NCBI GenBank assembly: GCA_012523015.1
Contig: JAAYJI010000078.1
Span: 1-49,987 of the forward strand
From: Candidatus Hydrogenedentota bacterium
Lineage (GTDB): Bacteria; Hydrogenedentota; Hydrogenedentia; Hydrogenedentales; CAITNO01
DNA: 49,987 bases
Direction: 5' to 3'
This document shows, piece after piece, positions 8,759 through 17,414 of the stretch. A program made the translations under genes and the position numbers. Position 1 is the first letter of the stretch. Every line of letters starts with the position of its first letter. The notes beneath the pieces were generated by a model. It was not told the origin of the DNA. It saw only the letters and a program-made list of their open reading frames with translations, and made no database searches.

Positions 8759-9036
8759 AACAATTCCATCCTATAATCAACTAAAACCACTGCAGCACTC
8801 ATCTCCACATAAGTAACAACAGTATTGAGTTGACTATTCACATGCCGGGAATCTCCACCCACGATACAGACAGCCAAACTGCTGCGTTGCCATAAATCCT
8901 GACCGCCTGTTTCTGCCACAGAACAGTTAAACTTGTTGTGCAGCCGATCTTTAAGACTTTTGATGAGACGCCGCTTGTCTTTAAGCGAACGCGCCTCAGG
9001 CAAGAGCAGTTCCATCTGCAACAACCCTATGGTCAC
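8755..9036 (-). CDS. ylxP: YlxP-like DUF503 protein
   Basis: A 93-residue protein of the DUF503 family: GLLQMELLLPEARSLKDKR at the start and a conserved core ending SSLAVCIVGG. Family members lie between infB and rbfA in many bacteria and are suspected to help ribosome function, which is the position seen here. The start is GTG, overlapping the infB stop by four bases (GTGA), and its own stop overlaps the rbfA start (ATGA), so three genes are translationally coupled. The C-terminal residues diverge slightly from the usual YlxP ending. Confidence 0.88.
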   Translation of the reverse strand: MTIGLLQMELLLPEARSLKDKRRLIKSLKDRLHNKFNCSVAETGGQDLWQRSSLAVCIVGGDSRHVNSQLNTVVTYVEMSAAVVLVDYRMELL

Positions 9037-12000
9037 GCGCTTCCCTGTTCCAGTGTCTTGGCGATAGATTCAATCTTGAACGATTCAATAACATCACCTT
9101 CGCGAATATCATCAAAACGCTCCAATTTGATACCGCATTCAAAGCCGGCACTTACGGAACGTACATCGTCTTTCATGCGGCGAAGCGAATTGATATGTCC
9201 TTCATAGACAATCACCCCATCACGTACCAATCGCGCTTGGGAACCGCGCGTAGTCTCTCCATCGGTCTGGTAGCAGCCTGCAATATTGCCGAGGGCAGAA
9301 GATTTGAATACTTCCCGGACTTCCGCATGGCCCGTTACCACTTCACGGGATTCAGGCGTTAACATGCCTTCCAGTGCGCTGCGAACATCGTCCAACGCCT
9401 CATAAATAACGCGATAGCTCCGTATTTCGACACCGGATTGTTCCGCCATTTTTTTGACTTTGGCATTCGCTGTGACATGGAATCCGATGATGACCGCATC
9501 ACTGGTTTCCGCCAACAACACATCCGATTCACTGACACCGCCGACGCCTGCATGAACAACACAAACGCTCACTTCTTCATTACCCAATTTTGAAAAACTG
9601 GATTGGAGCACATCGACAGAGCCCTGCACGTCGGCTTTAATAATGATAGGCAAGGTCTTTTGTTCTTGACCTGAGAAACGCGCGTGAAAATCTTCTAAAG
9701 ACATGTGACGGATCACAGGTCCGCGCTTAATCCGGGCGCGCGCCTCGCGTTTCTCGGCAATGCCTCGGGCAATACGCTCTTCTTGGGCAACAATGAAAAC
9801 GTCTCCCGCTTCGGCAGGTTGATTAAATCCGGTCACGATTACAGGCATGGCGGGACCCGCTTCTTGCAGGGATTTGCCGCGGCAATCGGTGATGGAACGG
9901 ACATGGCCAAAGCTTTGACCTGCCAAAAACGCATCGCCGACCCGTAAGGTACCGCTCTGAATGAGTACCCAAGCAACAGGCCCCAGTCCGGTAGTCAGTT
10001 CCGCTTCAATCACAGTACCCCGCGCTCTCTTATCCGGGTTCGCCTTCAATTCGAGCAGCTCAGCCTGTAATATGAGCATTTCCATAAGTTCTTCAACGCC
10101 ATCATTCATTTTGGCGCTGATATTTTTCATAATGGTCTTGCCGCCCCAAGCTTCATCAAGCAAGCCATATTGGGTTAATTCCTGTCGCACCCGATCGGGC
10201 TGCGCATTGGCAAGATCACATTTATTGATAGCAACCACAATGGGTACTTCGGAAGCACGGGCGTGATTGATCGCTTCAATGGTTTGCGGTTTAACACCGT
10301 CATTGGCAGCAACCACCAAGATCACGATATCGGTAACATGGGCGCCCCGTGCACGCATTTGCGCAAAGGCTTCATGACCCGGCGTATCCAAGAAGGTGAT
10401 ACGGCCGCCGTTCACGTCGATATCATAAGCAGCAATATGCTGCGTGATACCGCCTGCTTCGCCTTCGACGACCCTCGTCGTACGAATCGCATCGAGCAAA
10501 GAGGTCTTCCCATGATCCACGTGTCCCATGACCGTCACCACGGGCGGTCTCAGCACCATGGATTCCGGAGGATCGAGTTCTTCAGCGCAGAGATCCTCCT
10601 CTTCAGGAATGACTACATTCACCGTACTATTGAATTTTTCAGCAACGCGCCGGACAGAATCCATATCCAGTTGCTGGTTCTTGGTCGCCATGATATCTTC
10701 ATCCATAAGCGCTAAGATTACCTCGCTTACCGACACATCCATGAGCGTAGCCAAGCTCTCAACAGTCACCATCTCATCTACGTCAATGGTACCGCTGAAC
10801 ACTTTATCTGTCGTATCTATCTCCTGATCCTCACGTCTTTTTCTGCGACGCTTTTTCGTTCCGAAAACGGAACCCGCTTGAAATTCCTTCACTGCTGCCG
10901 CCGCCTCACGGCGCATATTTTCTTCACGGATACGAGAACGTTCCGCCCGTTTTATAGATTTTTTACTGCCCTTAGCATCCGTATCGCCCGCACGTCGAAC
11001 CGGTTTTCCTTTAGCCACTTCACCTTCAAGCACCGGGTCGGTGGCAATCAAGGGGGTAGTCAACGGTCCGCTTTCTTTCGCTTTGGGTCCACGCCGCTGC
11101 GCACGCTTCTTCTCTTCTTCAAGCTTACGTTTGCGTTCTTCATCGCGCCGAATAACGGCCGCTACGATCTCCGGGTCTGCCCGAACATCAGATAATTGTG
11201 CGCCTCGCAATTCCTTTTGTGCTTTCTGTTTTTGTTCGCGTTCCGCACGTTGCAATACTTCCGCTTCGTGGCGACGTTCGGCTTGTGCCAATACACCCGT
11301 TGATTCAACCGCCCCTGCTTCCGTATCGGCATCGGCTAGAGAGTCTTTTTGACTCGATTCCGCATAAAGCGATTCTTCCGATTCCGGCAATATTTCTGCT
11401 ATAGGTTTGGCAGCCGCTTCGCTATCCGCCGTTTCTTCATCTACAGTTTCCGACGGCGTTTCCGCTTCCGGCTCTACTTCAGGTTCTGCTACAGGTTGAG
11501 ACACCTGTTCCTCTTCTTGCGGTGCTTCTTCTTCAAGAAGCTCTTCCGCCGTTTCTTCTGCCTCTGTCACTGCCGGCTCTTCCGGAAGAGTCTTCACAAT
11601 TTCAGAGATCGGCTCCTCTTCGATGATCTCCGCCTCTACGATCTCGGCCTCTTCAACAATCTCATCAACAATAACCGCTTCTTTTTTCGCTGCCGCCTTC
11701 GGCTTCGCTTTGGCTTTCGGTTTCGCCGCCGCTTTGGCTTTTGGAGTCGCTTTAGCCTTGGCTTTTGCCGCAGTCTTTGCTTTTGGTTTGGCTTTCGGCT
11801 TTGCCGCCGCTTTTTTCGCTGCTGCCTTCTTGGCGGCCGCCGCTTTCTTTGCCGCTTCCTTCTTCGCTTCCTTTTCTTTTTTCTCTTGTTCCTTTTTCTG
11901 AGCGAGTTGATATTTTTCAACCTTCTTATCCAGCTCAGCGGGATCTTCGTCGATATCAAGCAAACAGTCTACCATGTCATCAGAAATTGGCGAATCAATG

Positions 12001-12095
12001 CCTTCCACAACATGGCCGAGTTTTCGAAGGGCTTCAAGCGCTTCCAAATCGGTAATGTTGTCAAATCTTTCCGCCAAACCGGTAATGGTTTGCAT
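9033..12095 (-). CDS. infB: Translation initiation factor IF-2
   Basis: A 1020-residue GTPase that delivers initiator tRNA to the 30S subunit and promotes subunit joining. G-domain motifs are complete: GHVDHGKT at 524-531, [18 protein letters not shown] and NKCD, followed by domain II and the C-terminal initiator-tRNA-binding region. The first 60 residues form an IF2N-like domain. Between about 70 and 140 lies a low-complexity Lys/Ala/Pro tract (repeats such as PKAKAKAT), followed by about 110 very acidic residues and then a mixed-charge helix, making the N-terminus unusually long. AGGAGG precedes the ATG by ten bases. It lies 88 bases after nusA in the operon. Confidence 0.96.
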   Translation of the reverse strand: MQTITGLAERFDNITDLEALEALRKLGHVVEGIDSPISDDMVDCLLDIDEDPAELDKKVEKYQLAQKKEQEKKEKEAKKEAAKKAAAAKKAAAKKAAAKPKAKPKAKTAAKAKAKATPKAKAAAKPKAKAKPKAAAKKEAVIVDEIVEEAEIVEAEIIEEEPISEIVKTLPEEPAVTEAEETAEELLEEEAPQEEEQVSQPVAEPEVEPEAETPSETVDEETADSEAAAKPIAEILPESEESLYAESSQKDSLADADTEAGAVESTGVLAQAERRHEAEVLQRAEREQKQKAQKELRGAQLSDVRADPEIVAAVIRRDEERKRKLEEEKKRAQRRGPKAKESGPLTTPLIATDPVLEGEVAKGKPVRRAGDTDAKGSKKSIKRAERSRIREENMRREAAAAVKEFQAGSVFGTKKRRRKRREDQEIDTTDKVFSGTIDVDEMVTVESLATLMDVSVSEVILALMDEDIMATKNQQLDMDSVRRVAEKFNSTVNVVIPEEEDLCAEELDPPESMVLRPPVVTVMGHVDHGKTSLLDAIRTTRVVEGEAGGITQHIAAYDIDVNGGRITFLDTPGHEAFAQMRARGAHVTDIVILVVAANDGVKPQTIEAINHARASEVPIVVAINKCDLANAQPDRVRQELTQYGLLDEAWGGKTIMKNISAKMNDGVEELMEMLILQAELLELKANPDKRARGTVIEAELTTGLGPVAWVLIQSGTLRVGDAFLAGQSFGHVRSITDCRGKSLQEAGPAMPVIVTGFNQPAEAGDVFIVAQEERIARGIAEKREARARIKRGPVIRHMSLEDFHARFSGQEQKTLPIIIKADVQGSVDVLQSSFSKLGNEEVSVCVVHAGVGGVSESDVLLAETSDAVIIGFHVTANAKVKKMAEQSGVEIRSYRVIYEALDDVRSALEGMLTPESREVVTGHAEVREVFKSSALGNIAGCYQTDGETTRGSQARLVRDGVIVYEGHINSLRRMKDDVRSVSAGFECGIKLERFDDIREGDVIESFKIESIAKTLEQGSA

Positions 12096-12183
12096 ATAAT
12101 CTAGACCTCCTGAAACGTTACATTATCGGTCCATGGTTACTTTTCAATCGACGATTTTGGACGATAATTCTTGCTTAACTCTA

Positions 12184-13380
12184 TTAGTCGGCGGGCTGCT
12201 CTTCAGCGTCTTGAGAAAGATGCTCCCCGGTATCTTCGACGGGCTCCACTTCTTCAGAAGCTTGAGCGGTATCGCTTTGTTCCGGAACGGATTCTTCCAC
12301 AGCGGTATCTTCGTCACCTTCGTCGGAAAGGTCTTCGTCCTCTTCAGAGTGCTCCTCGTCACTGCCGCGAATGTCTATGTTCCAGCCAACAAGTTGTGAA
12401 GCCAACCGTGCATTTTGCCCACGCTTACCAATGGCAAGCGACAATTGATCTTGGGGCACTTGCACGTGAATGCGCTTCATTTCTTCATTTAGTTCTATTT
12501 TAACGATATCCACCGGATTGAGTGCATGAACACAGAGTTCTTGAGGATTTTCGCTCCAACGGATAATATCGATTTTTTCACCATACAATTCATCAACCAC
12601 AGCGCGGACACGAGTACCTTTAAGCCCTACACAGGCGCCCACCGCGTCCACATGGGGATCCAAGGATACAACGGCGACTTTGGTGCGGCTGCCCGCATCC
12701 CGAGCGATGGATTTGATCATGACCGTACCGTCGTAAATTTCGGGAACTTCCATTTCAAAAAGAACACGAACCAATTCAGGCGACGTACGCGATAAAATAA
12801 CTTTCGTGTTATGGGGCGCGCGATTCACTTCAATAACTATGGCCCGTATTCGGTCACCGATTTTATATTTTTCACGGGGTGATTGTTCGCGCATGGGAAG
12901 CAGCGCCTCAACCTGACCAATACTCACCAGCAGACCGCTGGACACCATACGCTTCACCGCGCCGGTAACCACATCGCCTTCCCGTTGTTTAAATTCTTCA
13001 AAAATACGCTCGCGCTCGGCTTCTTTAATTTTTTGGGCAATCACTTGACGCGCAGTTTGTGCCGCAATACGGCCAAATTCGGCTGGCGTCGCCGGCACTT
13101 TGAGACGGTTGCCTACGACCACTTCCGGATTCAGTTTAAGAGCATCTTCTAACAAAATCTCCGAGGTCGGATCTTGAATGGTCTCGGTGACCAATCTGAT
13201 TTCATAGACATTAATGGCAAGGGTCTTCGGATCAATATCAACGGATACATACGCCACGCGATTTAACGCTTTGCGCGCAGCAGTCTCGATAGCGCTTCGA
13301 ATCGCTTCAAGAAGTGTATGACGATCCATACTCTTTTCGGACTCAAGTTGCTGCAGTATCAATTTAAGATTGTCTGACAA
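12184..13380 (-). CDS. nusA: Transcription termination/antitermination factor NusA
   Basis: A 398-residue RNA-polymerase-associated factor controlling pausing, termination and antitermination. The N-terminal domain (LILQQLESEKSMDRHTLLEA) is followed by an S1 domain (about 130-200, GDVVTGAVKRMVSSGLLVSIG), then KH domains (VGLKGTRVRAVVDELYGEKI and LSLAIGKRGQNARLASQLVGW). The final 55 residues are an acidic Glu/Asp/Ser-rich tail in place of the AR repeats found in some proteobacteria. It starts 12 bases after rimP and is followed by infB, the classic order. Since it modulates hairpin-dependent termination, it could act on the terminator-like leader upstream of rimP. Confidence 0.95.
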   Translation of the reverse strand: MSDNLKLILQQLESEKSMDRHTLLEAIRSAIETAARKALNRVAYVSVDIDPKTLAINVYEIRLVTETIQDPTSEILLEDALKLNPEVVVGNRLKVPATPAEFGRIAAQTARQVIAQKIKEAERERIFEEFKQREGDVVTGAVKRMVSSGLLVSIGQVEALLPMREQSPREKYKIGDRIRAIVIEVNRAPHNTKVILSRTSPELVRVLFEMEVPEIYDGTVMIKSIARDAGSRTKVAVVSLDPHVDAVGACVGLKGTRVRAVVDELYGEKIDIIRWSENPQELCVHALNPVDIVKIELNEEMKRIHVQVPQDQLSLAIGKRGQNARLASQLVGWNIDIRGSDEEHSEEDEDLSDEGDEDTAVEESVPEQSDTAQASEEVEPVEDTGEHLSQDAEEQPAD

Positions 13381-13391
13381 GGCGATCTCCT

Positions 13392-13865
13392 TTAACCAGA
13401 ACTCATCGGTCGATCCAGTCTTGCTTTCTTGATATTGTTCAAATGCAAGGTAACGTTGGCACTTCCCAAATCCAAGTGGATCGTATCGGTTCCAACTTCT
13501 GTTAAAACTCCTTTAAACCGGCGCCGTCCTTCCACAGGAGTTATGACAGTAACCTCTACCGTACTGTCTGTATAGCGTTTAAAATGGTCTAGCTTTCGTA
13601 TGGGTCGATTCAAGCCGGGCGAGGAAAGTTCAAGGAAATAATCTTCCGGCATGAACTCCAAATTGTCCAATAAAGGACTCAACATGCGGCTCGCCTTGGT
13701 ACAGTCATCAAGCGATATTGACGAGCTCACATTATCAATAAAGACACGCAATAAGAGCGAACTTCCCTGTTTGCCGATTTCCAGCTCGACCAACTCATAA
13801 CCCAACAGTTGGAGATCTGTCTCCACGACGGGCCAAAGTTGGCGTACCAGCGAGTTCGCGTCCAT
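13392..13865 (-). CDS. rimP: Ribosome maturation factor RimP
   Basis: A 157-residue protein needed for late 30S subunit assembly. Conserved blocks include LGYELVELEIGKQGSSLLLRVFID, the ISLDDCTKASRMLSPLLD stretch, and YFLELSSPGLNRPIRKLDHFKRY, followed by an SH3-like C-terminal domain (FKGVLTEVGTDTIHLDLG). It is full length and is the first gene of the rimP-nusA-infB-ylxP-rbfA-truB-ribF cluster. The predicted promoter (13953-13982) and a terminator-like hairpin (13901-13926) lie immediately upstream. Confidence 0.93.
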   Translation of the reverse strand: MDANSLVRQLWPVVETDLQLLGYELVELEIGKQGSSLLLRVFIDNVSSSISLDDCTKASRMLSPLLDNLEFMPEDYFLELSSPGLNRPIRKLDHFKRYTDSTVEVTVITPVEGRRRFKGVLTEVGTDTIHLDLGSANVTLHLNNIKKARLDRPMSSG

Positions 13866-13900
13866 TTTTGCCTTTCCGAGCGGGCTCCGTTTAAAACAAC

Positions 13901-13926
13901 AAAAAAAGTGGGCATAAACCCACTTT
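13901..13926 (-). terminator. Terminator-like hairpin in the rimP leader (possible attenuator)
   Basis: Arms at 13905-13912 and 13919-13926 form a perfect 8-bp stem (AAAGTGGG / CCCACTTT) with a 6-nt loop. On the minus strand it runs straight into seven T (13907-13901). It lies 36 bases upstream of the rimP ATG and downstream of the predicted rimP promoter. It may end transcripts arriving from pgeF, and any transcript from that promoter must read through it. Confidence 0.7.
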
Positions 13927-13952
13927 ACTTCGGCTATTATTATGCGTCGGTC

Positions 13953-13982
13953 ATTATATCATAGACCTAAATCCAGACGCAA
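13953..13982 (-). promoter_or_regulatory. Sigma-70-type promoter of the rimP-nusA-infB operon
   Basis: On the minus strand TTGCGT (13982-13977) is followed by an 18-bp spacer and a perfect TATAAT (13958-13953). The TG dinucleotide one base before it makes an extended -10 (TGATATAAT). The expected start is near 13945, about 80 bases before rimP, so the leader contains the terminator-like hairpin. Confidence 0.6.
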
Positions 13983-14074
13983 CCGACCTTAAGCACACCA
14001 ACGGTCTTGACACGTCACCTTAGACACCCTGCCTTCAACTGAAGGCCTGCTTCAGGTCATGTTGTATGAAGGGT

Positions 14075-14767
14075 TCAAAGCATCACTACCACCAAGTTCC
14101 TGTTGGATATTTCGCCGGAGCGATAACTAAAAAACAAATCGCCACAGACTGTACAGTGGGGCACAACAACTATATTGTGCCTGATTAGACCGGCTGTTTC
14201 AAGTTGGGACTGATTGGCTTGCCCTAAATCCAAATACCGCCCCTGCCGTGGCAGCCCCTGATCCTGCCATTGTGCTGCGCAAGATTCAGATACCTCATAG
14301 CAACAAACACCTGCACAAGGACCGATAAGCGCCTTAATGGAGGCGACAGAACAGGCATAATCGCGCACAAGTAAATTAACCGCTTTACCGGCAATATTGC
14401 ATAACGTCCCTTCCCGGCCGGCATGAAGAGCCGCCAGTACCTGCGCCTCGGGATCGAAGAGAATGACAGGCGCACAATCAGCAACGCTGATCCCCAATGC
14501 TGTGCCCGGCTCTGTTGTAATCATCCCGTCTGCTTCGGGATAGTCTTTCTCCCGCCCCATCAGCGCCGGGAAACGTTTCGTATCAAGGATATGATTTCCA
14601 TGGACTTGTCGAAGGCGATACACGAGATCAATATCAATGCCCAAGGGGTCCAGGAGTCGCCGCGCCGTCCCTTCTGCTTCAGGTCGTATACTGCAGTCTC
14701 CGTCCGATTTATCGGAAATAAACGCAGCAGAAAGTCCTGCCTCTTCTAAGAAGGGAAACCGAATCAT
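14075..14767 (-). CDS. pgeF: PgeF/YfiH-type laccase-domain protein (peptidoglycan editing factor family)
   Basis: A 230-residue member of the multicopper-polyphenol-oxidase-like DUF152 family. Family members have been shown to act as purine nucleoside phosphorylase/adenosine deaminase-like enzymes, or to hydrolyse mis-incorporated UDP-MurNAc precursors. The zinc site residues are recognisable: RQVHGNHI, the LHAGREGT block, and IGPCAGVCCYEVSE, with VVPHCTVCGDLFFSYR near the C-terminus. In most relatives the first of these blocks reads LHAGWRGT; here Arg replaces the Trp-Arg pair, a small deviation. It follows hslU by 15 bases in the same direction and is probably cotranscribed with it. Confidence 0.87.
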   Translation of the reverse strand: MIRFPFLEEAGLSAAFISDKSDGDCSIRPEAEGTARRLLDPLGIDIDLVYRLRQVHGNHILDTKRFPALMGREKDYPEADGMITTEPGTALGISVADCAPVILFDPEAQVLAALHAGREGTLCNIAGKAVNLLVRDYACSVASIKALIGPCAGVCCYEVSESCAAQWQDQGLPRQGRYLDLGQANQSQLETAGLIRHNIVVVPHCTVCGDLFFSYRSGEISNRNLVVVML

Positions 14768-14782
14768 AGCAAGGGCTTCCGA

Positions 14783-16174
14783 TTAGAGAATGTATTGGTT
14801 CAGATTCTGTTGTTCCACAATATTTTCCAATTGTGTCTCAACGAAGGTCGGTGTAATCGCGATGGTCTCGCCCGAACGTTCCGAAGCGCTAAAAGCAATG
14901 TCTTCCAAAAGATATTCCAAAATCGTATGAAGCCGACGAGCACCAATATCTTCAGATTCCGCGTTTACCCGCTCACAAATTTCTGCAATTTTTTCAACCG
15001 TCTCCGCTTCAAAGACCAAAGACACCCCCTCTGTGGCGAGCATCATCTGATATTGTTTAATTAAGGAACATTCGGTCTGTGTCAGAATCCGCTCAAAATC
15101 TTCCCGTTTAAGACTGTCCAATTCCACGCGAATAGGAAAGCGCCCTTGTAATTCAGGGATCAAATCTGAAATTTTCGCATTATGGAAAGCGCCGGCAGCG
15201 ATAAATAAAATATGATCCGTGCGAACTGATCCGTACTTCGTGATTACAGTGCTTCCTTCTACAATGGGAAGAATATCCCGTTGCACCCCTTCACGGGACA
15301 CATCAGGCCCATGACCGGAATAGCCGCCACGCCCTGCAATTTTATCGATTTCATCAAGAAAAATAATACCGCTGTTTTCAACACGGTCAATAGCGCGCCG
15401 TGCCGCCAAGTCCATATCAATCATTTCGTTGAAAGCTTCTTGCAACAAAATTTCACGCGCTTCCGCAACGGTCACTTTTTTGTTTTTTCGACGTTTCGGC
15501 GACATCTGCCCCAACATATCCTGCAGATTCAGCCCCATTTCTTCCATACCGCTGGCTGCAAAAACTTGCAGCATCGCATTTTTATTGGATTCAGAAACAG
15601 TCAACTCCACTTCTTGATCGTCCAACTCGCCGGCAGCCAGTTTTTTCGCAACCAAACGGCGTGCCTTCTCTTCGGCGGCAGCGCCCGGTTCGACCGGAGG
15701 CTCATCGCCCGCACGGGGATCCATAGGGTTAAAATCTACACGCTGTTCAACGCTGCGCCGCGTCGGCAAAAGCAAATCCAGCAGATGATGTTCGGCAATA
15801 TGTGTTGCCTTTTCCTCGCAGTCCTCGCGAAGTTCTTCGCGAGCCATCTTGACCGCCGCTTCAGTCAACTCACGAACCATAGACTCGCAGTCGCGCCCCA
15901 CATAGCCCACTTCCGTGAATTTGCTCGCTTCCACTTTCACAAAGGGCGCGTCTGCCATTTTAGATAGACGACGGGCTATTTCAGTTTTACCGACGCCCGT
16001 GGAACCGATCATGATGATATTTTTGGGTATCACTTCATCACGCATGGATTCCGGCAGTTGCAGACGGCGCCAACGGTTGCGGAGCGCAATGGCAACTTTA
16101 CGTTTTGCCTTATCCTGGCCAATGATATATTTGTCTAATTCCTGCACAATCGCTTTAGGCGTATATTCTTTCAT
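14783..16174 (-). CDS. hslU: HslU (ClpY) ATPase subunit of HslUV protease
   Basis: A 463-residue AAA+ unfoldase that feeds substrates to the HslV peptidase. Walker A is GSTGVGKTEI (about 57-66) and Walker B IIFLDEIDKIAGRGG; the I-domain lies between them, with charged stretches AAAEEKARRLVAKKLA. The C-terminus NIVEQQNLNQYIL ends in the hydrophobic tail that inserts into HslV in known complexes. The ATG at 16174 was preferred over a TTG two codons upstream because AAGGA lies nine bases before it. No hslV is found next to it or anywhere in the window, although the two are normally adjacent. Confidence 0.94.
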   Translation of the reverse strand: MKEYTPKAIVQELDKYIIGQDKAKRKVAIALRNRWRRLQLPESMRDEVIPKNIIMIGSTGVGKTEIARRLSKMADAPFVKVEASKFTEVGYVGRDCESMVRELTEAAVKMAREELREDCEEKATHIAEHHLLDLLLPTRRSVEQRVDFNPMDPRAGDEPPVEPGAAAEEKARRLVAKKLAAGELDDQEVELTVSESNKNAMLQVFAASGMEEMGLNLQDMLGQMSPKRRKNKKVTVAEAREILLQEAFNEMIDMDLAARRAIDRVENSGIIFLDEIDKIAGRGGYSGHGPDVSREGVQRDILPIVEGSTVITKYGSVRTDHILFIAAGAFHNAKISDLIPELQGRFPIRVELDSLKREDFERILTQTECSLIKQYQMMLATEGVSLVFEAETVEKIAEICERVNAESEDIGARRLHTILEYLLEDIAFSASERSGETIAITPTFVETQLENIVEQQNLNQYIL

Positions 16175-16246
16175 GTGCAATTCCTTTATAATTCATGGAA
16201 AATTAATAGATTGTCGCTTGACGGATTGTCCCTCCTCCAACCCCTA

Positions 16247-17311
16247 TTATAACCAGCGCCTCTTACGAAAGAAAAGAAGCATGAGCCCGGCAATTGTCGT
16301 ACACGTACCTAAAACTATGGGATAGGCCCATTTCATTCCCAATTCCGGCATATGCAAAAAATTCATCCCGTAAATACCGGTGATAAACGTGAGCGGAATA
16401 AAAATTGTGGCGATAATGGTCAACACCTTCATGATCTCATTCATGCGGTTGCTCATGCTGGACAGATAGACATCCAGAAGTCCCAAGGTCATGTCGCGCA
16501 AAATTTCCACCGTGTCCATAATCGCAAGGGTATGATCGTATAAATCCCGTACGTAGATCGACATATCTGAACCAAGGGCGCTGTGCTCCTCGCGCAAAAG
16601 TACGGTAATCTGCTCGCGCAAAGGCCAAATCGTTTTACGAAGGCTGAGCAGTTCCCGCTTGATTTGCTGAAGGCTTGACACGAGCTGCGCTGTCGGATCT
16701 TGGAGTACCCGGCTTTCCAAATATTCGATTTGATCATCCATTTCTTCAAGACAAATAAAATAATGATCAATAATAAGATCCATCATCGAATAGAAAAGGA
16801 AATCAGCTCCTTCATGACGCATTTTCCCCGTGGCTTTTGATAAACGACTGCGCAAAGGATCAAAGATGCCGTCACGATGTTCATGTATACTGATCACAAA
16901 TTGAGGAAACAGAATCAAGCTTACTTGCGTTGTTTCCAAGCGCTTATTCGTGCTGTTATACTGAATCAATTTTAGCACCGAGTAAATATAGGTCTCGTAA
17001 AAATCGGTTTTAGGGCGGTGGTTCGTGTTTAGAATATCCTCAAGGGTCAAAGGATGAATGCCATAGGCTTGACCCAGCAACTCCAAAATTTCCGTATCTT
17101 GCAAGCCTTCAATTTGAAGCCACGTTACAGCAGATTCGGACATCAAAGAATTCAATTCCGACAACGCTTTAATATCGGTTGCTTCATACTGAGCAGGACT
17201 AAAGCAAACCACAGACAGATGCATATCCGCTCCGCCCGGCTTGCCTACATGAACCAGTGATCCGGGGGGAAGTGCAACTTTCTTTTTATAAGAGTGATGC
17301 TTTTTGCTCAT
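16247..17311 (-). CDS. corA: CorA-family magnesium/cobalt transporter
   Basis: A 354-residue inner-membrane Mg2+/Co2+ channel. A large cytoplasmic domain (LSELNSLMSESAVTWLQIEGL, YGIHPLTLEDILNTNHRPK) and a long helix precede two C-terminal transmembrane segments separated by the signature YGMNF loop (ITGIYGMNFLHMPEL), ending in the basic tail FFRKRRWL. The open frame extends to 17362, but the ATG at 17311, preceded by AAGGA, gives a usual CorA N-terminus (MSKKHH). It lies just upstream of hslU on the same strand with a 72-base gap; functional linkage is not evident. Confidence 0.92.
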   Translation of the reverse strand: MSKKHHSYKKKVALPPGSLVHVGKPGGADMHLSVVCFSPAQYEATDIKALSELNSLMSESAVTWLQIEGLQDTEILELLGQAYGIHPLTLEDILNTNHRPKTDFYETYIYSVLKLIQYNSTNKRLETTQVSLILFPQFVISIHEHRDGIFDPLRSRLSKATGKMRHEGADFLFYSMMDLIIDHYFICLEEMDDQIEYLESRVLQDPTAQLVSSLQQIKRELLSLRKTIWPLREQITVLLREEHSALGSDMSIYVRDLYDHTLAIMDTVEILRDMTLGLLDVYLSSMSNRMNEIMKVLTIIATIFIPLTFITGIYGMNFLHMPELGMKWAYPIVLGTCTTIAGLMLLFFRKRRWL

Positions 17312-17414
17312 ATCAGCAAATCCTTCGCAGACTGTGCCTCGACCAAAAGCACAGTATAACACGCTCTCACCAAAATCGACGGATTGGTTCGGCTATAACA
17401 CCACCGCTTCCCGT

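Noticed and set aside
11349-12104. Long Phe/Arg-rich frames opposite the infB N-terminus
   Set aside because: They are the mirror of the Lys/Ala/Pro and acidic coding sequence of IF-2 and have no independent support.
14031-14046. Palindrome GCCTTC/GAAGGC downstream of pgeF
   Set aside because: Only six base pairs with a 4-nt loop and no T-run; not convincing as a terminator.
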